Of a stretch of DNA of 64,000 bases, positions 26,432-34,567 are shown piece by piece. Under the pieces are notes generated by a model. It saw nothing but the letters and a program-made list of their open reading frames with translations. It had not been told where the DNA came from and searched no databases. This stretch comes from Streptomyces cyaneochromogenes. Lineage in GTDB: Bacteria; Actinomycetota; Actinomycetes; Streptomycetales; Streptomycetaceae. The position numbers and the translations under genes were made by a program. Each line of letters starts with the position of its first letter. Position 1 is the first letter of the stretch. The DNA lies in NCBI RefSeq assembly GCF_003963535.1, contig NZ_CP034539.1:7192001-7256000 (forward strand). Reading direction: 5' to 3'.

Positions 26432-27847
26432 ATGGCCAAGGCACCCGTACTCACACCACGGGCGGACGACTTCCCGCGCTGGTACCAGGATCTGATCAAC
26501 AAGGCCGAGCTGGCCGACAACGGTCCGGTGCGCGGCACCATGGTCATCCGACCGTACGGGTACGGGCTGTGGGAGCGGATGCAGGCCGAGATGGACGCCC
26601 GGATCAAGGAGACGGGCACCCAGAACGCGTACTTCCCGCTGCTGATCCCGCAGTCGTACTTCGCCAAGGAGGCCGACCACGTCGAGGGCTTCGCGCCGGA
26701 ACTCGCGGTCGTCACGCACGGCGGCGGCAAGGAGCTTGAGGAGCCGGCGGTGGTCCGCCCCACCTCCGAGATGATCATCAACGACTACTTCTCGAAGTGG
26801 GTGCAGAGCTACCGTGACCTGCCCCTGCTGATCAACCAGTGGGCGAACGTGGTCCGTTGGGAGCTCAGGCCCCGCCTCTTCCTGCGCACGACCGAGTTCC
26901 TCTGGCAGGAGGGCCACACCGCGCACGCCACGTACGAGGAAGCGCGCGACTTCGCCGCCCGGATCCAGAGCGATGTCTACGGCGACTTCATCCGCAACGT
27001 CCTCGCGATGGACTTCGTCTCCGGCCGCAAGACGGTCAAGGAGCGCTTCGCGGGGGCCGTCAACACCCTCACGCTCGAAAGCATGATGGGCGACGGCAAG
27101 GCCCTCCAGATGGTCACCAGCCATGAGCTGGGCCAGAACTTCGCCAAGGCCTTCAACACGCGGTACCTGTCGAGGGAAGGCAAGCAGGAACTCGTCTGGC
27201 AGACCTCCTGGGGCTCGACCACCCGCATGATCGGCGCCCTCGTGATGACTCACGGGGATGACAACGGACTGCGGGTGCCGCCGCGCCTGGCGCAGATCCA
27301 GGTCGTCGTCCTCGCGATCAAGGGCGACGAGACGGTTCTGGCCAAGGTCCGCGAGATCGGGGACCGATTGAAGGCCGCCGGCCTCCGCGTCCATGTCGAC
27401 GACCGCACCGACATCCCCTTCGGCCGCCGCGCCGTCGACTGGGAACTGAAGGGCGTGCCCGTACGGATCGAGCTCGGGCCGCGTGACCTGGAGAACGGCA
27501 CGGCGATGCTGGCGCGGCGGATTCCGGGCGGCAAGGAAGCGGTGCCCCTGGACGCGCTGGCGGCACTGCTCCCCACCGTCCTCGAAGAGGATCAGGAGCT
27601 GCTGCTTAGGCAGTCCCGCGAACGCCGCGAGTCCCGTACGTCCGAGGTCTCGACGATCGAGCAGGCCGTCGAGGCGACCGCCGCCGGCGGCTGGGCGCGC
27701 GTCCCGTGGGCCGAGCTCGGCGAAGAAGGCGAGGCCAGGCTGGCCGAGCACGCCGTGACCGTACGGTGTCTGGTCGCCGAGGACGGGTCGGTGCCGGACG
27801 CCGACGACGCGCCGGGTAACGTCGCCGTCGTCGCGCGCGCTTATTGA
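26432..27847 (+). CDS. proS: Prolyl-tRNA synthetase, archaeal/eukaryote (type 3) form
   Basis: A 471-aa class II aminoacyl-tRNA synthetase that charges tRNA-Pro. It starts MAKAPVLTPRADDFPRWYQD and lacks the long editing insertion of bacterial-type ProRS. Catalytic core features are RGTMVIRPYGYGLWE, motif 2 RPRLFLRTTEFLWQEGHTAH and motif 3 GALVMTHGDDNGLRVPP. An anticodon-binding domain and a C-terminal extension follow, ending in a terminal Tyr as in archaeal ProRS. ATG 26432 starts the conserved protein; an open frame of 333 codons upstream is antisense to the methyltransferase gene. Streptomyces normally also encodes a bacterial-type ProRS elsewhere. Confidence 0.93.
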   Translation: MAKAPVLTPRADDFPRWYQDLINKAELADNGPVRGTMVIRPYGYGLWERMQAEMDARIKETGTQNAYFPLLIPQSYFAKEADHVEGFAPELAVVTHGGGKELEEPAVVRPTSEMIINDYFSKWVQSYRDLPLLINQWANVVRWELRPRLFLRTTEFLWQEGHTAHATYEEARDFAARIQSDVYGDFIRNVLAMDFVSGRKTVKERFAGAVNTLTLESMMGDGKALQMVTSHELGQNFAKAFNTRYLSREGKQELVWQTSWGSTTRMIGALVMTHGDDNGLRVPPRLAQIQVVVLAIKGDETVLAKVREIGDRLKAAGLRVHVDDRTDIPFGRRAVDWELKGVPVRIELGPRDLENGTAMLARRIPGGKEAVPLDALAALLPTVLEEDQELLLRQSRERRESRTSEVSTIEQAVEATAAGGWARVPWAELGEEGEARLAEHAVTVRCLVAEDGSVPDADDAPGNVAVVARAY

Positions 27848-28108
27848 GATGACGCCCGTGTGGAACGAGAGCGACCGAAACGCCTCTTGCGCATCCGCGG
27901 ACCACAGTCGCACCGGCGCGTGGACAGGGCGTACGCGCCGGGGCGTACGTCAGACTACGCACCGGCTTGGTATGAGCTGTGAGGCTTCTCCGCAGATCGG
28001 CGCACCCGCCCTCGTCGTGGCGCATCATTCGCAACTGACGGGTACGTGCAAATTATTTGGGATGGCCCGGAATCGGAACACAGCGGCACTCCGGCTCGTT
28101 GTCATTAC

Positions 28109-28705
28109 GTGAGCACGACACAGACACCACCTGTTCTCGCCGCAGAGCTGGCAGAGGCGTGGGCCGACATTCAGCGGTACCACCCCGAACTGCCGGATCT
28201 CGCCGCGCCAGAGTCCCTGATCGGGGAGTCGTCGTCCGCCTGCGGTCACGAGCTCTCCTTCGAGCGACTGCTTCACGAGGCAGTCCATGGCATCGCCGCC
28301 GCGCGCGGCGTCCGCGACACCTCCCGGGCCGGCCGCTACCACAACCGCAGATTCCTTGCCATCGCCGAGGAGATGGGCCTGGACCACCCCGAGGAACCGC
28401 ACCCGAGCAGCGGCTTCTCCCTGGTCACGCTCAACCCCGAGGCCAAGCGCCGCTACCGCCCGACCATCGAACGCCTCCAGCGTGCCCTCAAGGCCCACAC
28501 GGCTGCGACCTCCGCCGACACGAGCCGGACCTTCCGGGGCCCGGCAGCCCGCCACGGCTCCTCCGGCGGCGGTGTCCGCGTCAAGGCGGTGTGCGACTGC
28601 GGCCGTAACGTCCGGGTCGTTCCGTCGGTCCTGGCCCAGGCCCCGATCGTGTGCGGCGGCTGCGGCAAGCCGTTCCGGATTCCGGAGGTCGTGGGAGCGG
28701 CGTAA
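28109..28705 (+). CDS. SprT-like zinc metalloprotein with C-terminal zinc ribbon
   Basis: A 198-aa protein. HEAVH (H56-E57-x-x-H60) in a hydrophobic helix fits a zincin site of the SprT/SprT-like type, with a third ligand possible at RYHNRRF. A C-terminal two-strand zinc ribbon is visible (CDCGRNVRVV...CGGCGKPF). SprT-like proteins include DNA-protein crosslink proteases (Spartan) in eukaryotes; the activity of bacterial ones is poorly known. The GTG at 28109 has no Shine-Dalgarno and may be leaderless; an in-frame GTG at 28046 would add 21 residues. Confidence 0.75.
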   Translation: MSTTQTPPVLAAELAEAWADIQRYHPELPDLAAPESLIGESSSACGHELSFERLLHEAVHGIAAARGVRDTSRAGRYHNRRFLAIAEEMGLDHPEEPHPSSGFSLVTLNPEAKRRYRPTIERLQRALKAHTAATSADTSRTFRGPAARHGSSGGGVRVKAVCDCGRNVRVVPSVLAQAPIVCGGCGKPFRIPEVVGAA

Positions 28706-29098
28706 GAGCGCCTCGTCGAGCACCGGCATCTCGTGGCTGCCGGTCGGACGCATGGCGCGCGGCGACGCACAGCGCGTCGGTACGCAATCGCGTCGGTACG
28801 CGCGGCGCCGGGGTGCCGCTGTCACCCGTTCAGGCGGCACCCCGTCAGCGCCGGGCTGCGCGACCCACCCTGACGGCACCCGAGGCGCCGGGTGCCCCTC
28901 AGTCGTGCCCGGGCACCCTCGCCGCCCCCTCGGCCAAAAGTGAGCCGCAGGGTGTGGCACAATGGCTAGCTGTACTCGACAGCCGCACAGGACCCCTCTC
29001 TCCTCCGGCTGACGCGTCCATCGGGCACTCGGGTACCGCAACCCCACGCGGCAGTCTCGCCGTGCCCAACCACGTCAAATCCAGGAGAATCCACTCCC
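28706..29098. other. 393-bp intergenic region: two hairpins and the rpsP promoter region
   Basis: No gene is supported. A tandem GCGTCGGTACGC duplication lies around 28770-28800. Two perfect hairpins follow, GGGGTGCCGC (28810-28819)/GCGGCACCCC (28834-28843) and GGGTGCCC (28890-28897)/GGGCACCC (28911-28918). These can terminate the upstream gene. Downstream, GGCACAATGGCTAGCTGTA (around 28955-28975) is the most AT-rich part and probably contains the rpsP operon promoter. The 5' leader of rpsP would be about 120 nt. Confidence 0.55.
28810..28918 (+). terminator. Double terminator-like hairpin upstream of rpsP
   Basis: A 10-bp perfect stem (28810-28819/28834-28843) and an 8-bp perfect stem (28890-28897/28911-28918) are arranged in tandem. 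Both share a GGGTGCC core, so alternative pairing between them is also possible. Confidence 0.7.
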
Positions 29099-29518
29099 GT
29101 GGCAGTCAAGATCAAGCTGAAGCGTCTGGGCAAGATCCGTTCGCCTCACTACCGCATCGTCGTCGCCGACTCCCGCACCCGCCGTGACGGCCGTGCGATC
29201 GAGGAGATCGGCAAGTACCACCCGACCTACAACCCGTCGGTCATCGAGGTGGACGCCGACCGTGTGGCCTACTGGCTGGGTGTCGGCGCGCAGCCGACCG
29301 AGCCCGTCCTCGCCATTCTGAAGAAGACCGGCGACTGGCAGAAGTTCAAGGGCGAGCCCGCCCCGGCTCCGCTGCTGGTTGCCGAGCCGAAGAAGGCGCG
29401 CCCGTCGTTCGAGGCCCTTGGTGGCGACGACGAGGGCAAGGGTGAGGCGATCACCCAGAAGAAGAAGGCGGAGAAGAAGGACGAGGCTGCCGCCGAGTCC
29501 GAGTCGGCCGAGGCCTGA
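29099..29518 (+). CDS. rpsP: 30S ribosomal protein S16
   Basis: A 139-aa bS16 starting MAVKIKLKRLGKIRSPHYRI with the family core DSRTRRDGRAIEEIGKYHPTYNP. After about residue 90 there is a charged Lys/Glu/Ala-rich extension typical of actinobacteria. GTG 29099 has AGGAG upstream. First gene of the rpsP-khpA-rimM-trmD-rplS operon. Confidence 0.97.
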   Translation: MAVKIKLKRLGKIRSPHYRIVVADSRTRRDGRAIEEIGKYHPTYNPSVIEVDADRVAYWLGVGAQPTEPVLAILKKTGDWQKFKGEPAPAPLLVAEPKKARPSFEALGGDDEGKGEAITQKKKAEKKDEAAAESESAEA

Positions 29519-29520
29519 GC

Positions 29521-29760
29521 ATGCTCGAGGAGGCTCTCGAGCACCTCGTGAAGGGCATCGTCGACAACCCTGACGATGTGCAGGTCGCCTCGCGCAACCT
29601 GCGTCGCGGGCGTGTGCTCGAGGTCCGGGTCCACCCCGACGACCTCGGCAAGGTGATCGGCCGCAACGGCCGCACCGCACGCGCTCTGCGCACCGTCGTG
29701 GGCGCCATCGGCGGCCGGGGTGTCCGCGTCGACCTCGTCGACGTGGACCACGTCCGCTGA
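29521..29760 (+). CDS. khpA: KH-domain RNA-binding protein KhpA
   Basis: A 79-aa single KH domain with the GxxG loop in GKVIGRNGRTARALRTV. It begins MLEEALEHLVKGIVDNPDDV. It lies 2 bp after rpsP, the conserved position in Gram-positive bacteria. KhpA proteins act with KhpB on small RNA and cell-wall related regulation in other species; the role in Streptomyces is inferred. Confidence 0.94.
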   Translation: MLEEALEHLVKGIVDNPDDVQVASRNLRRGRVLEVRVHPDDLGKVIGRNGRTARALRTVVGAIGGRGVRVDLVDVDHVR

Positions 29761-29780
29761 CGCCGAACGCAGCACCGGCT

Positions 29781-29816
29781 CGGGCCGGGGAGGGCCACTG
29801 GGCCGTCCCCGGCCCG
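29781..29816 (+). terminator. Strong hairpin between khpA and rimM
   Basis: CGGGCCGGGGA (29781-29791) pairs perfectly with TCCCCGGCCCG (29806-29816) around a 14-nt loop. There is no T-tract, so it may attenuate rather than terminate, or protect the upstream ribosomal protein mRNA. Confidence 0.65.
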
Positions 29817-29844
29817 ACGTCGTGATGACAGGAGAACTTCGAAA

Positions 29845-30396
29845 GTGCAGCTCGTAGTCGCGCGGATCGGCCGCGCCCATGGCATCAAGGGCGAGGTCAC
29901 CGTCGAGGTCCGTACCGACGAGCCGGAACTGAGGCTCGGGCCCGGCGCCGTACTGTCCACGGACCCCGCATCGGCGGGCCCGCTCACCATCGCGACCGGC
30001 CGGGTGCACAGCGGCCGCCTCCTGCTGCGCTTCGAGGGCGTCGCCGACCGCACCGCGGCCGAGGCCCTGCGCAACATCCTCCTGATCGCCGAGGTCGACC
30101 CGGACGAGCTGCCCGAGGAGGAGGACGAGTACTACGACCACCAGCTGATGGACCTGGACGTGGTCACCGCCGACGGCGTGGAGGTAGGCCGTATCACCGA
30201 GATCTCGCACCTGCCCTCGCAGGACCTCTTCATCGTGGAGCGGCCCGACGGCAGCGAGGTCATGATCCCGTTCGTCGCGGAGATCGTCGCCGAGATCGAC
30301 CTGGAGGAGCAGCGGGCGGTCATCACCCCGCCGCCGGGGCTGATCGACGACCGGGCCGAGATCGCCTCCACCAGGGACGGGGACGACAGCGCATGA
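29845..30396 (+). CDS. rimM: Ribosome maturation factor RimM
   Basis: A 183-aa protein needed for processing of the 3' domain of 16S rRNA; it binds S19. It starts MQLVVARIGRAHGIKGEVTV (the RimM N-terminal beta-barrel). The PRC-barrel domain follows, with YYDHQLMDLDV...GRITEISHLPSQDLFIVE and MIPFVAEIV. GGAGAA lies upstream of GTG 29845. The stop overlaps the trmD start (ATGA). Confidence 0.96.
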   Translation: MQLVVARIGRAHGIKGEVTVEVRTDEPELRLGPGAVLSTDPASAGPLTIATGRVHSGRLLLRFEGVADRTAAEALRNILLIAEVDPDELPEEEDEYYDHQLMDLDVVTADGVEVGRITEISHLPSQDLFIVERPDGSEVMIPFVAEIVAEIDLEEQRAVITPPPGLIDDRAEIASTRDGDDSA

Positions 30397-31226
30397 GGCT
30401 CGACGTCGTCACGATCTTCCCCGAGTACCTGGAGCCGCTGAACGTCTCCCTCGTCGGCAAGGCACGCGCGCGTGGACAGCTGAACGTACAGGTGCACGAC
30501 CTGCGGGACTGGGCGTACGACCGCCACAACACGGTCGACGACACGCCGTACGGCGGCGGCCCCGGCATGGTCATGAAGACCGAGCCGTGGGCGGACGCGC
30601 TGGACTCCGTCCTGGCCGACGGCTACGAGACGGGCTCGCGCGAGCCCACCTTGATCGTCCCGACCCCCAGCGGCCGTCCCTTCACCCAGGAGCTGGCCGT
30701 CGAGCTCTCCGAGCGGCCCTGGCTGATCTTCACGCCGGCCCGCTACGAGGGCATCGACCGCCGCGTCGTCGACGAGTACGCCACCCGGATGCCCGTCCAC
30801 GAGGTGTCCATCGGCGACTACGTCCTGGCCGGCGGCGAGGCGGCCGTACTGGTCATCACGGAGGCAGTGGCCCGCCTGCTGCCCGGCGTCCTGGGGAACG
30901 CCGCCTCGCACCAGGACGACTCCTTCGCGCCCGGCGCCATGGCCAACCTCCTGGAGGGCCCCGTCTACACCAAGCCGCCCGAGTGGCGCGGCCGGGGCAT
31001 TCCTGATGTGCTGCTCAGCGGGCACCACGGCAAGATCGCCCGTTGGCGCCGCGACGAGGCGCTCAGGCGTACGACGGCCAACCGGCCCGACCTCATCGAG
31101 CGCTGCGACCCCAAGGCCTTCGACAAGAAGGACCGCGAGATGCTCTCCATCCTGGGCTGGATGCCCGACCCGGAGGGGGAGCGGTTCGGCCGATTTTGGC
31201 GCAGGACCGAGGGCGTGGAAGAATAG
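30393..31226 (+). CDS. trmD: tRNA (guanine37-N1)-methyltransferase TrmD
   Basis: A 277-aa SPOUT methyltransferase that makes m1G37 in tRNA to prevent frameshifting. It starts MRLDVVTIFPEYLEPLNVSL. Knot motifs are YGGGPGMVMK, ARYEGIDRRVVDEYATR and SIGDYVLAGGEAA, followed by the C-terminal tRNA-binding domain (SHQDDSF, PPEWRGRGIPDVLLSGHH). The translational overlap with rimM is standard. Confidence 0.97.
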   Translation: MRLDVVTIFPEYLEPLNVSLVGKARARGQLNVQVHDLRDWAYDRHNTVDDTPYGGGPGMVMKTEPWADALDSVLADGYETGSREPTLIVPTPSGRPFTQELAVELSERPWLIFTPARYEGIDRRVVDEYATRMPVHEVSIGDYVLAGGEAAVLVITEAVARLLPGVLGNAASHQDDSFAPGAMANLLEGPVYTKPPEWRGRGIPDVLLSGHHGKIARWRRDEALRRTTANRPDLIERCDPKAFDKKDREMLSILGWMPDPEGERFGRFWRRTEGVEE

Positions 31227-31360
31227 GTCGCTGTTGTGCGTCGTCCGGCGTGCGCCCCTGCCACAGGGGGACACGACGCCCGCCCCGACACGGACAGCAT
31301 CCTCATGAAACACCTAGCTCCCGCCTATGACCTGTGGCATGGGCGAAGAAAGCAGACGAA

Positions 31361-31711
31361 ATGTCTCACCTGCTCGACTCCGTCGACGCCGCGTCGCTGC
31401 GCAGCGACGTTCCGGCCTTCCGCCCGGGCGACACCGTCAACGTCCACGTCCGCGTCATCGAGGGCAACCGCTCCCGTGTGCAGCAGTTCAAGGGCGTTGT
31501 GATCCGTCGCCAGGGCGCCGGCGTGCGCGAGACCTTCACGGTCCGCAAGGTCTCCTTCTCCGTCGGCGTCGAGCGCACCTTCCCGGTGCACACCCCGATC
31601 GTGGAGAAGATCGAGCTCGTCACCAAGGGTGACGTCCGCCGCGCCAAGCTGTACTACCTGCGCGAGCTGCGCGGCAAGGCGGCGAAGATCAAGGAGAAGC
31701 GCGAGAACTGA
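31361..31711 (+). CDS. rplS: 50S ribosomal protein L19
   Basis: A 116-aa bL19 starting MSHLLDSVDAASLRSDVPAF with the conserved RVIEGNRSRVQQFKGVVI and the C-terminal KLYYLRELRGKAAKIKEK. It lies 134 bp after trmD. That gap contains an imperfect hairpin (CCCCT 31255-31259/AGGGG 31265-31269 with outer pairing) and may hold an internal promoter or leader. Confidence 0.97.
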   Translation: MSHLLDSVDAASLRSDVPAFRPGDTVNVHVRVIEGNRSRVQQFKGVVIRRQGAGVRETFTVRKVSFSVGVERTFPVHTPIVEKIELVTKGDVRRAKLYYLRELRGKAAKIKEKREN

Positions 31712-31771
31712 GCGCTTCAGGGGGCTCGCCCCCGCGGGGTCCAAAGCGGGGCCGGATAACATCTGGCCTCG

Positions 31772-32491
31772 ATGGACACCGAAGCACAGCCGACGGAGCG
31801 CGACCGCTCCTCCCGCCCTTCCGACTCCGAGGAGACCTCGGACACACAGGGGCCGGGGGAACGGTCGCGCTTCGCGTTGGTGTCGCGGATCGCCGAGTGG
31901 CTCCCGGGCGGGCGTATCAGCCTGACGCTGCTGGTCTGCATGGCGTTCCTGCTGCTGCTCAACACGTTCGTCCTGCGGCCGTTCCAGATTCCCAGCGGAT
32001 CCATGGAATCCGGATTGAGGATCGGCGACCGCGTTCTCGTAAATAAGTTGGCGTACCGTTTCGGTGCCGAGCCGCGGCGCGGCGATGTTGTCGTGTTCGA
32101 CGGAACTGGGTATTTCGGGGATGCCGACTACATCAAACGCGTTGTGGGTGTGGGGGGAGACCATGTGGTCTGCTGTGACAAGGAGGGGAGGATCCAGGTG
32201 AACGGCCGGTCGGTCGACGAGTCGACGTTTCTGTACCCCGGTGACAGTCCGTCCAGGGTGCGCTTCGACATCGTCGTGCCCGACGGCACCCTGTTCGTCC
32301 TCGGCGACCACCGCAGCGAATCCAGCGATTCCCGCGACCGTCTGGGCTCGCCCGGCGGTGGCATGATCCCGGTCGACGACGTCATCGGCCGCGCCGACTG
32401 GATCGTATGGCCGACCGCGCACTGGACCCGCCTGCACCGTCCGGACGCCTACGCGCGCGTGCCTGCCGCCGAGGAGGGCGCGCATGGGTAA
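31772..32491 (+). CDS. sipW: Type I signal peptidase SipW
   Basis: A 239-aa type I signal peptidase, cleaving signal peptides of secreted proteins at the outer membrane face. One N-terminal TM segment (about residues 50-68). Catalytic Ser in PSGSMESGLRIGDRVLVN, general-base Lys in YIKRVVGVGGD, and box E GDHRSESSDSRD. It is the first of four tandem sip genes, the conserved Streptomyces cluster sipW-X-Y-Z after rplS. It overlaps sipX by 8 bp. Assignment to SipW is by order. Confidence 0.94.
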   Translation: MDTEAQPTERDRSSRPSDSEETSDTQGPGERSRFALVSRIAEWLPGGRISLTLLVCMAFLLLLNTFVLRPFQIPSGSMESGLRIGDRVLVNKLAYRFGAEPRRGDVVVFDGTGYFGDADYIKRVVGVGGDHVVCCDKEGRIQVNGRSVDESTFLYPGDSPSRVRFDIVVPDGTLFVLGDHRSESSDSRDRLGSPGGGMIPVDDVIGRADWIVWPTAHWTRLHRPDAYARVPAAEEGAHG

Positions 32492-33575
32492 CCGTGGCAA
32501 GCCCCGCGGCGTGCCCAGCAGCCCTGCCGACAATCTGCTGCCCACCGGTGCCCGGCGCGCCGCCAGCCCCGCCGGCGGTCGTACCCGCGCGGAGCGGCGC
32601 CAGCTCCAGCGCAAGGTGAAGCGGCGCCGCAGGCGCTCCGCGATGAAGGAGATACCCCTCCTCGTCGGCGTCGCGGTGCTCATAGCGCTCGTCCTGAAGA
32701 CGTTCCTCGTCCAGGCCTTCGTGATCCCGTCCGGCTCCATGGAACAGACGATCCAGGTCGGCGACCGCGTCCTGGTCGACAAGCTCACCCCCTGGTTCGG
32801 CTCCAAGCCGCAGCGCGGGGACGTCGTCGTCTTCAAGGACCCCGGTGGCTGGCTCAACGACGAGCAGACGACGGTGAAGAAGGAGGATCCCGTCGTCGTC
32901 AAGCAGGTCAAGGAGGCGCTCACCTTCATCGGCCTGCTGCCGTCCGACGACGAGAAGGACCTCATCAAGCGCGTCGTCGGCGTCGGCGGCGACCGCGTCA
33001 AGTGCTGTGACACGCAGGGGCGGGTCACCGTCAACGGCGTTCCCCTGAACGAGGACTATCTGTATCCCGGCAACGCCCCCTCCAAAGCGGAGTTCGACAT
33101 CACCGTCCCGCAGGGACGGCTGTGGGTGATGGGTGACCACCGAGCCGACTCCGCGGACTCCCGCGCGCACCAGGACCAGGGCTACAGCGGCACGGTCTCC
33201 GAGGAGGAGGTCGTGGGACGGGCCATGTGGATCGCCTGGCCGCTCGGTCACTGGACCTCCCTGGACGAACCGAAAACGTACGCGTCCGTGTCCGACTCGG
33301 CGACCGGGTCGACCGCGTCCGCCCAGCTGTCGCATAGGGTTGCTTCCGACGATTCGAACGGAACGATCCAGCTCCCGAGCCCTGCGGAACTCCCGCTCGT
33401 TATGGGAGTGGTGGGCCTGCGCCGCGTATGGGGCAGGCAGCGGCACACAGTAAGGAGTTGGCGTGGGGGATGTGGCGGTTGGCGCACGATCCGGGCACGA
33501 CGGCGAGGAGCACCGCGGACGCCCCGTGGACGCGGCCGACCCGGCCACGGACGGCGCCGTGACCTCAGGGAATGA
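32484..33575 (+). CDS. sipX: Type I signal peptidase SipX with unusual C-terminal overhang
   Basis: A 363-aa type I signal peptidase. A basic N-terminus (RRQLQRKVKRRRRRSAMK) is followed by a TM segment (LLVGVAVLIALVLKTFLVQAF). Catalytic Ser is in PSGSMEQTIQVGDRVLVDK, Lys in LIKRVVGVGGD, and box E is GDHRADSADSRA. The frame runs 113 bp into sipY, giving an Arg/Gly-rich tail. I recall the S. coelicolor and S. lividans SipX as about 320 aa, so the tail is either a genuine extension or the result of a small frameshift near 33400-33460. The C-terminal TM segment expected in SipX is incomplete. Confidence 0.88.
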   Translation: MGNRGKPRGVPSSPADNLLPTGARRAASPAGGRTRAERRQLQRKVKRRRRRSAMKEIPLLVGVAVLIALVLKTFLVQAFVIPSGSMEQTIQVGDRVLVDKLTPWFGSKPQRGDVVVFKDPGGWLNDEQTTVKKEDPVVVKQVKEALTFIGLLPSDDEKDLIKRVVGVGGDRVKCCDTQGRVTVNGVPLNEDYLYPGNAPSKAEFDITVPQGRLWVMGDHRADSADSRAHQDQGYSGTVSEEEVVGRAMWIAWPLGHWTSLDEPKTYASVSDSATGSTASAQLSHRVASDDSNGTIQLPSPAELPLVMGVVGLRRVWGRQRHTVRSWRGGCGGWRTIRARRRGAPRTPRGRGRPGHGRRRDLRE

Positions 33576-34434
33576 CCTCGGACCGGACGGCTCCGGCGGA
33601 GGGTCGGGCGAGCAGCCCCCGACCGGCGGCCAGGAGTCGGGCGGGGCTTCCTCCAAGCCGAACAAGCAGCGCTCCTTCTGGAAGGAGCTGCCGATCCTGA
33701 TCGGCATCGCGCTCGTCCTCGCGCTGCTGATCAAGACGTTCCTGGTACAGGCGTTCTCGATCCCCTCCGACTCGATGCAGAACACCCTCCAGCAGGGTGA
33801 CCGCGTCCTGGTCGACAAGCTCACGCCCTGGTTCGGCTCCGAGCCCGAGCGCGGCGAGGTGGTCGTCTTCCACGACCCCGCCAACTGGCTGGCGGGTGAG
33901 CCCACTCCCGACCCGAACGCACTGCAGACCTTCCTGAGCTGGATCGGCCTGATGCCGTCCGCGGAGGAGAAGGACCTCATCAAGCGCGTCATCGGCGTCG
34001 GCGGTGACACGGTCGAGTGCAACGGCACCGGCCCCCTGAAGGTCAACGGCAAGGCACTGAGCGAGGCGTCCTACGTCTACGCCGGCAACACGCCGTGCAG
34101 CCAGGACGACCAGGGCGGCCAGTTCAAGGTGAAGGTCCCCGAGGGCTTCATCTGGGTCATGGGCGACCACCGGCAGAACTCCCGCGACTCGCGCTACAAC
34201 CAGTCCGACAAGAACCACGGCATGGTCCCCGTCGACCAGGTCGTCGGCCGCGCCATCGTGATCGCCTGGCCGGTCAACCGCTGGGACAACCTGCCGGTTC
34301 CGGACACCTTCGAGCAGAACCTGAGCGCCCGCTCCGCCGCGCTGACGGTCGCGCCGCAGGGGCTCGCGCTGGCCGGTGCGGTGCCGCTGGTGCTGTGGCG
34401 CCGGCAGCGGATCAAGGCGGCGGAGAGCCGCTGA
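33463..34434 (+). CDS. sipY: Type I signal peptidase SipY
   Basis: A 323-aa type I signal peptidase. A ~65-residue acidic, Gly/Ser-rich N-terminal extension precedes TM1 (LPILIGIALVLALLIKTFLV). The catalytic Ser lies in IPSDSMQNTLQQGDRVLVDK, with Asp in place of the more usual Gly before Ser. Lys is in LIKRVIGVGGD, and box E is GDHRQNSRDSRY. A second TM segment near the C-terminus (APQGLALAGAVPLVLW) matches the known two-anchor topology of Streptomyces signal peptidases. The start could be GTG 33463 or GTG 33559, and both lie inside the sipX frame. Confidence 0.93.
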   Translation: MGDVAVGARSGHDGEEHRGRPVDAADPATDGAVTSGNDLGPDGSGGGSGEQPPTGGQESGGASSKPNKQRSFWKELPILIGIALVLALLIKTFLVQAFSIPSDSMQNTLQQGDRVLVDKLTPWFGSEPERGEVVVFHDPANWLAGEPTPDPNALQTFLSWIGLMPSAEEKDLIKRVIGVGGDTVECNGTGPLKVNGKALSEASYVYAGNTPCSQDDQGGQFKVKVPEGFIWVMGDHRQNSRDSRYNQSDKNHGMVPVDQVVGRAIVIAWPVNRWDNLPVPDTFEQNLSARSAALTVAPQGLALAGAVPLVLWRRQRIKAAESR

Positions 34435-34567
34435 CCGGGCGAGGCGCCTTGCCGCAGGCCTGAAGGGGCTGAAGGCCGGCGCCTTGGGAAAGCTTTGCCG
34501 AGCGTGTGACCTCGCCCGCTCGGGAGGGGCTGCCCGGTGTCGGTACCGCCGGGTAGGGTGCGGACCC

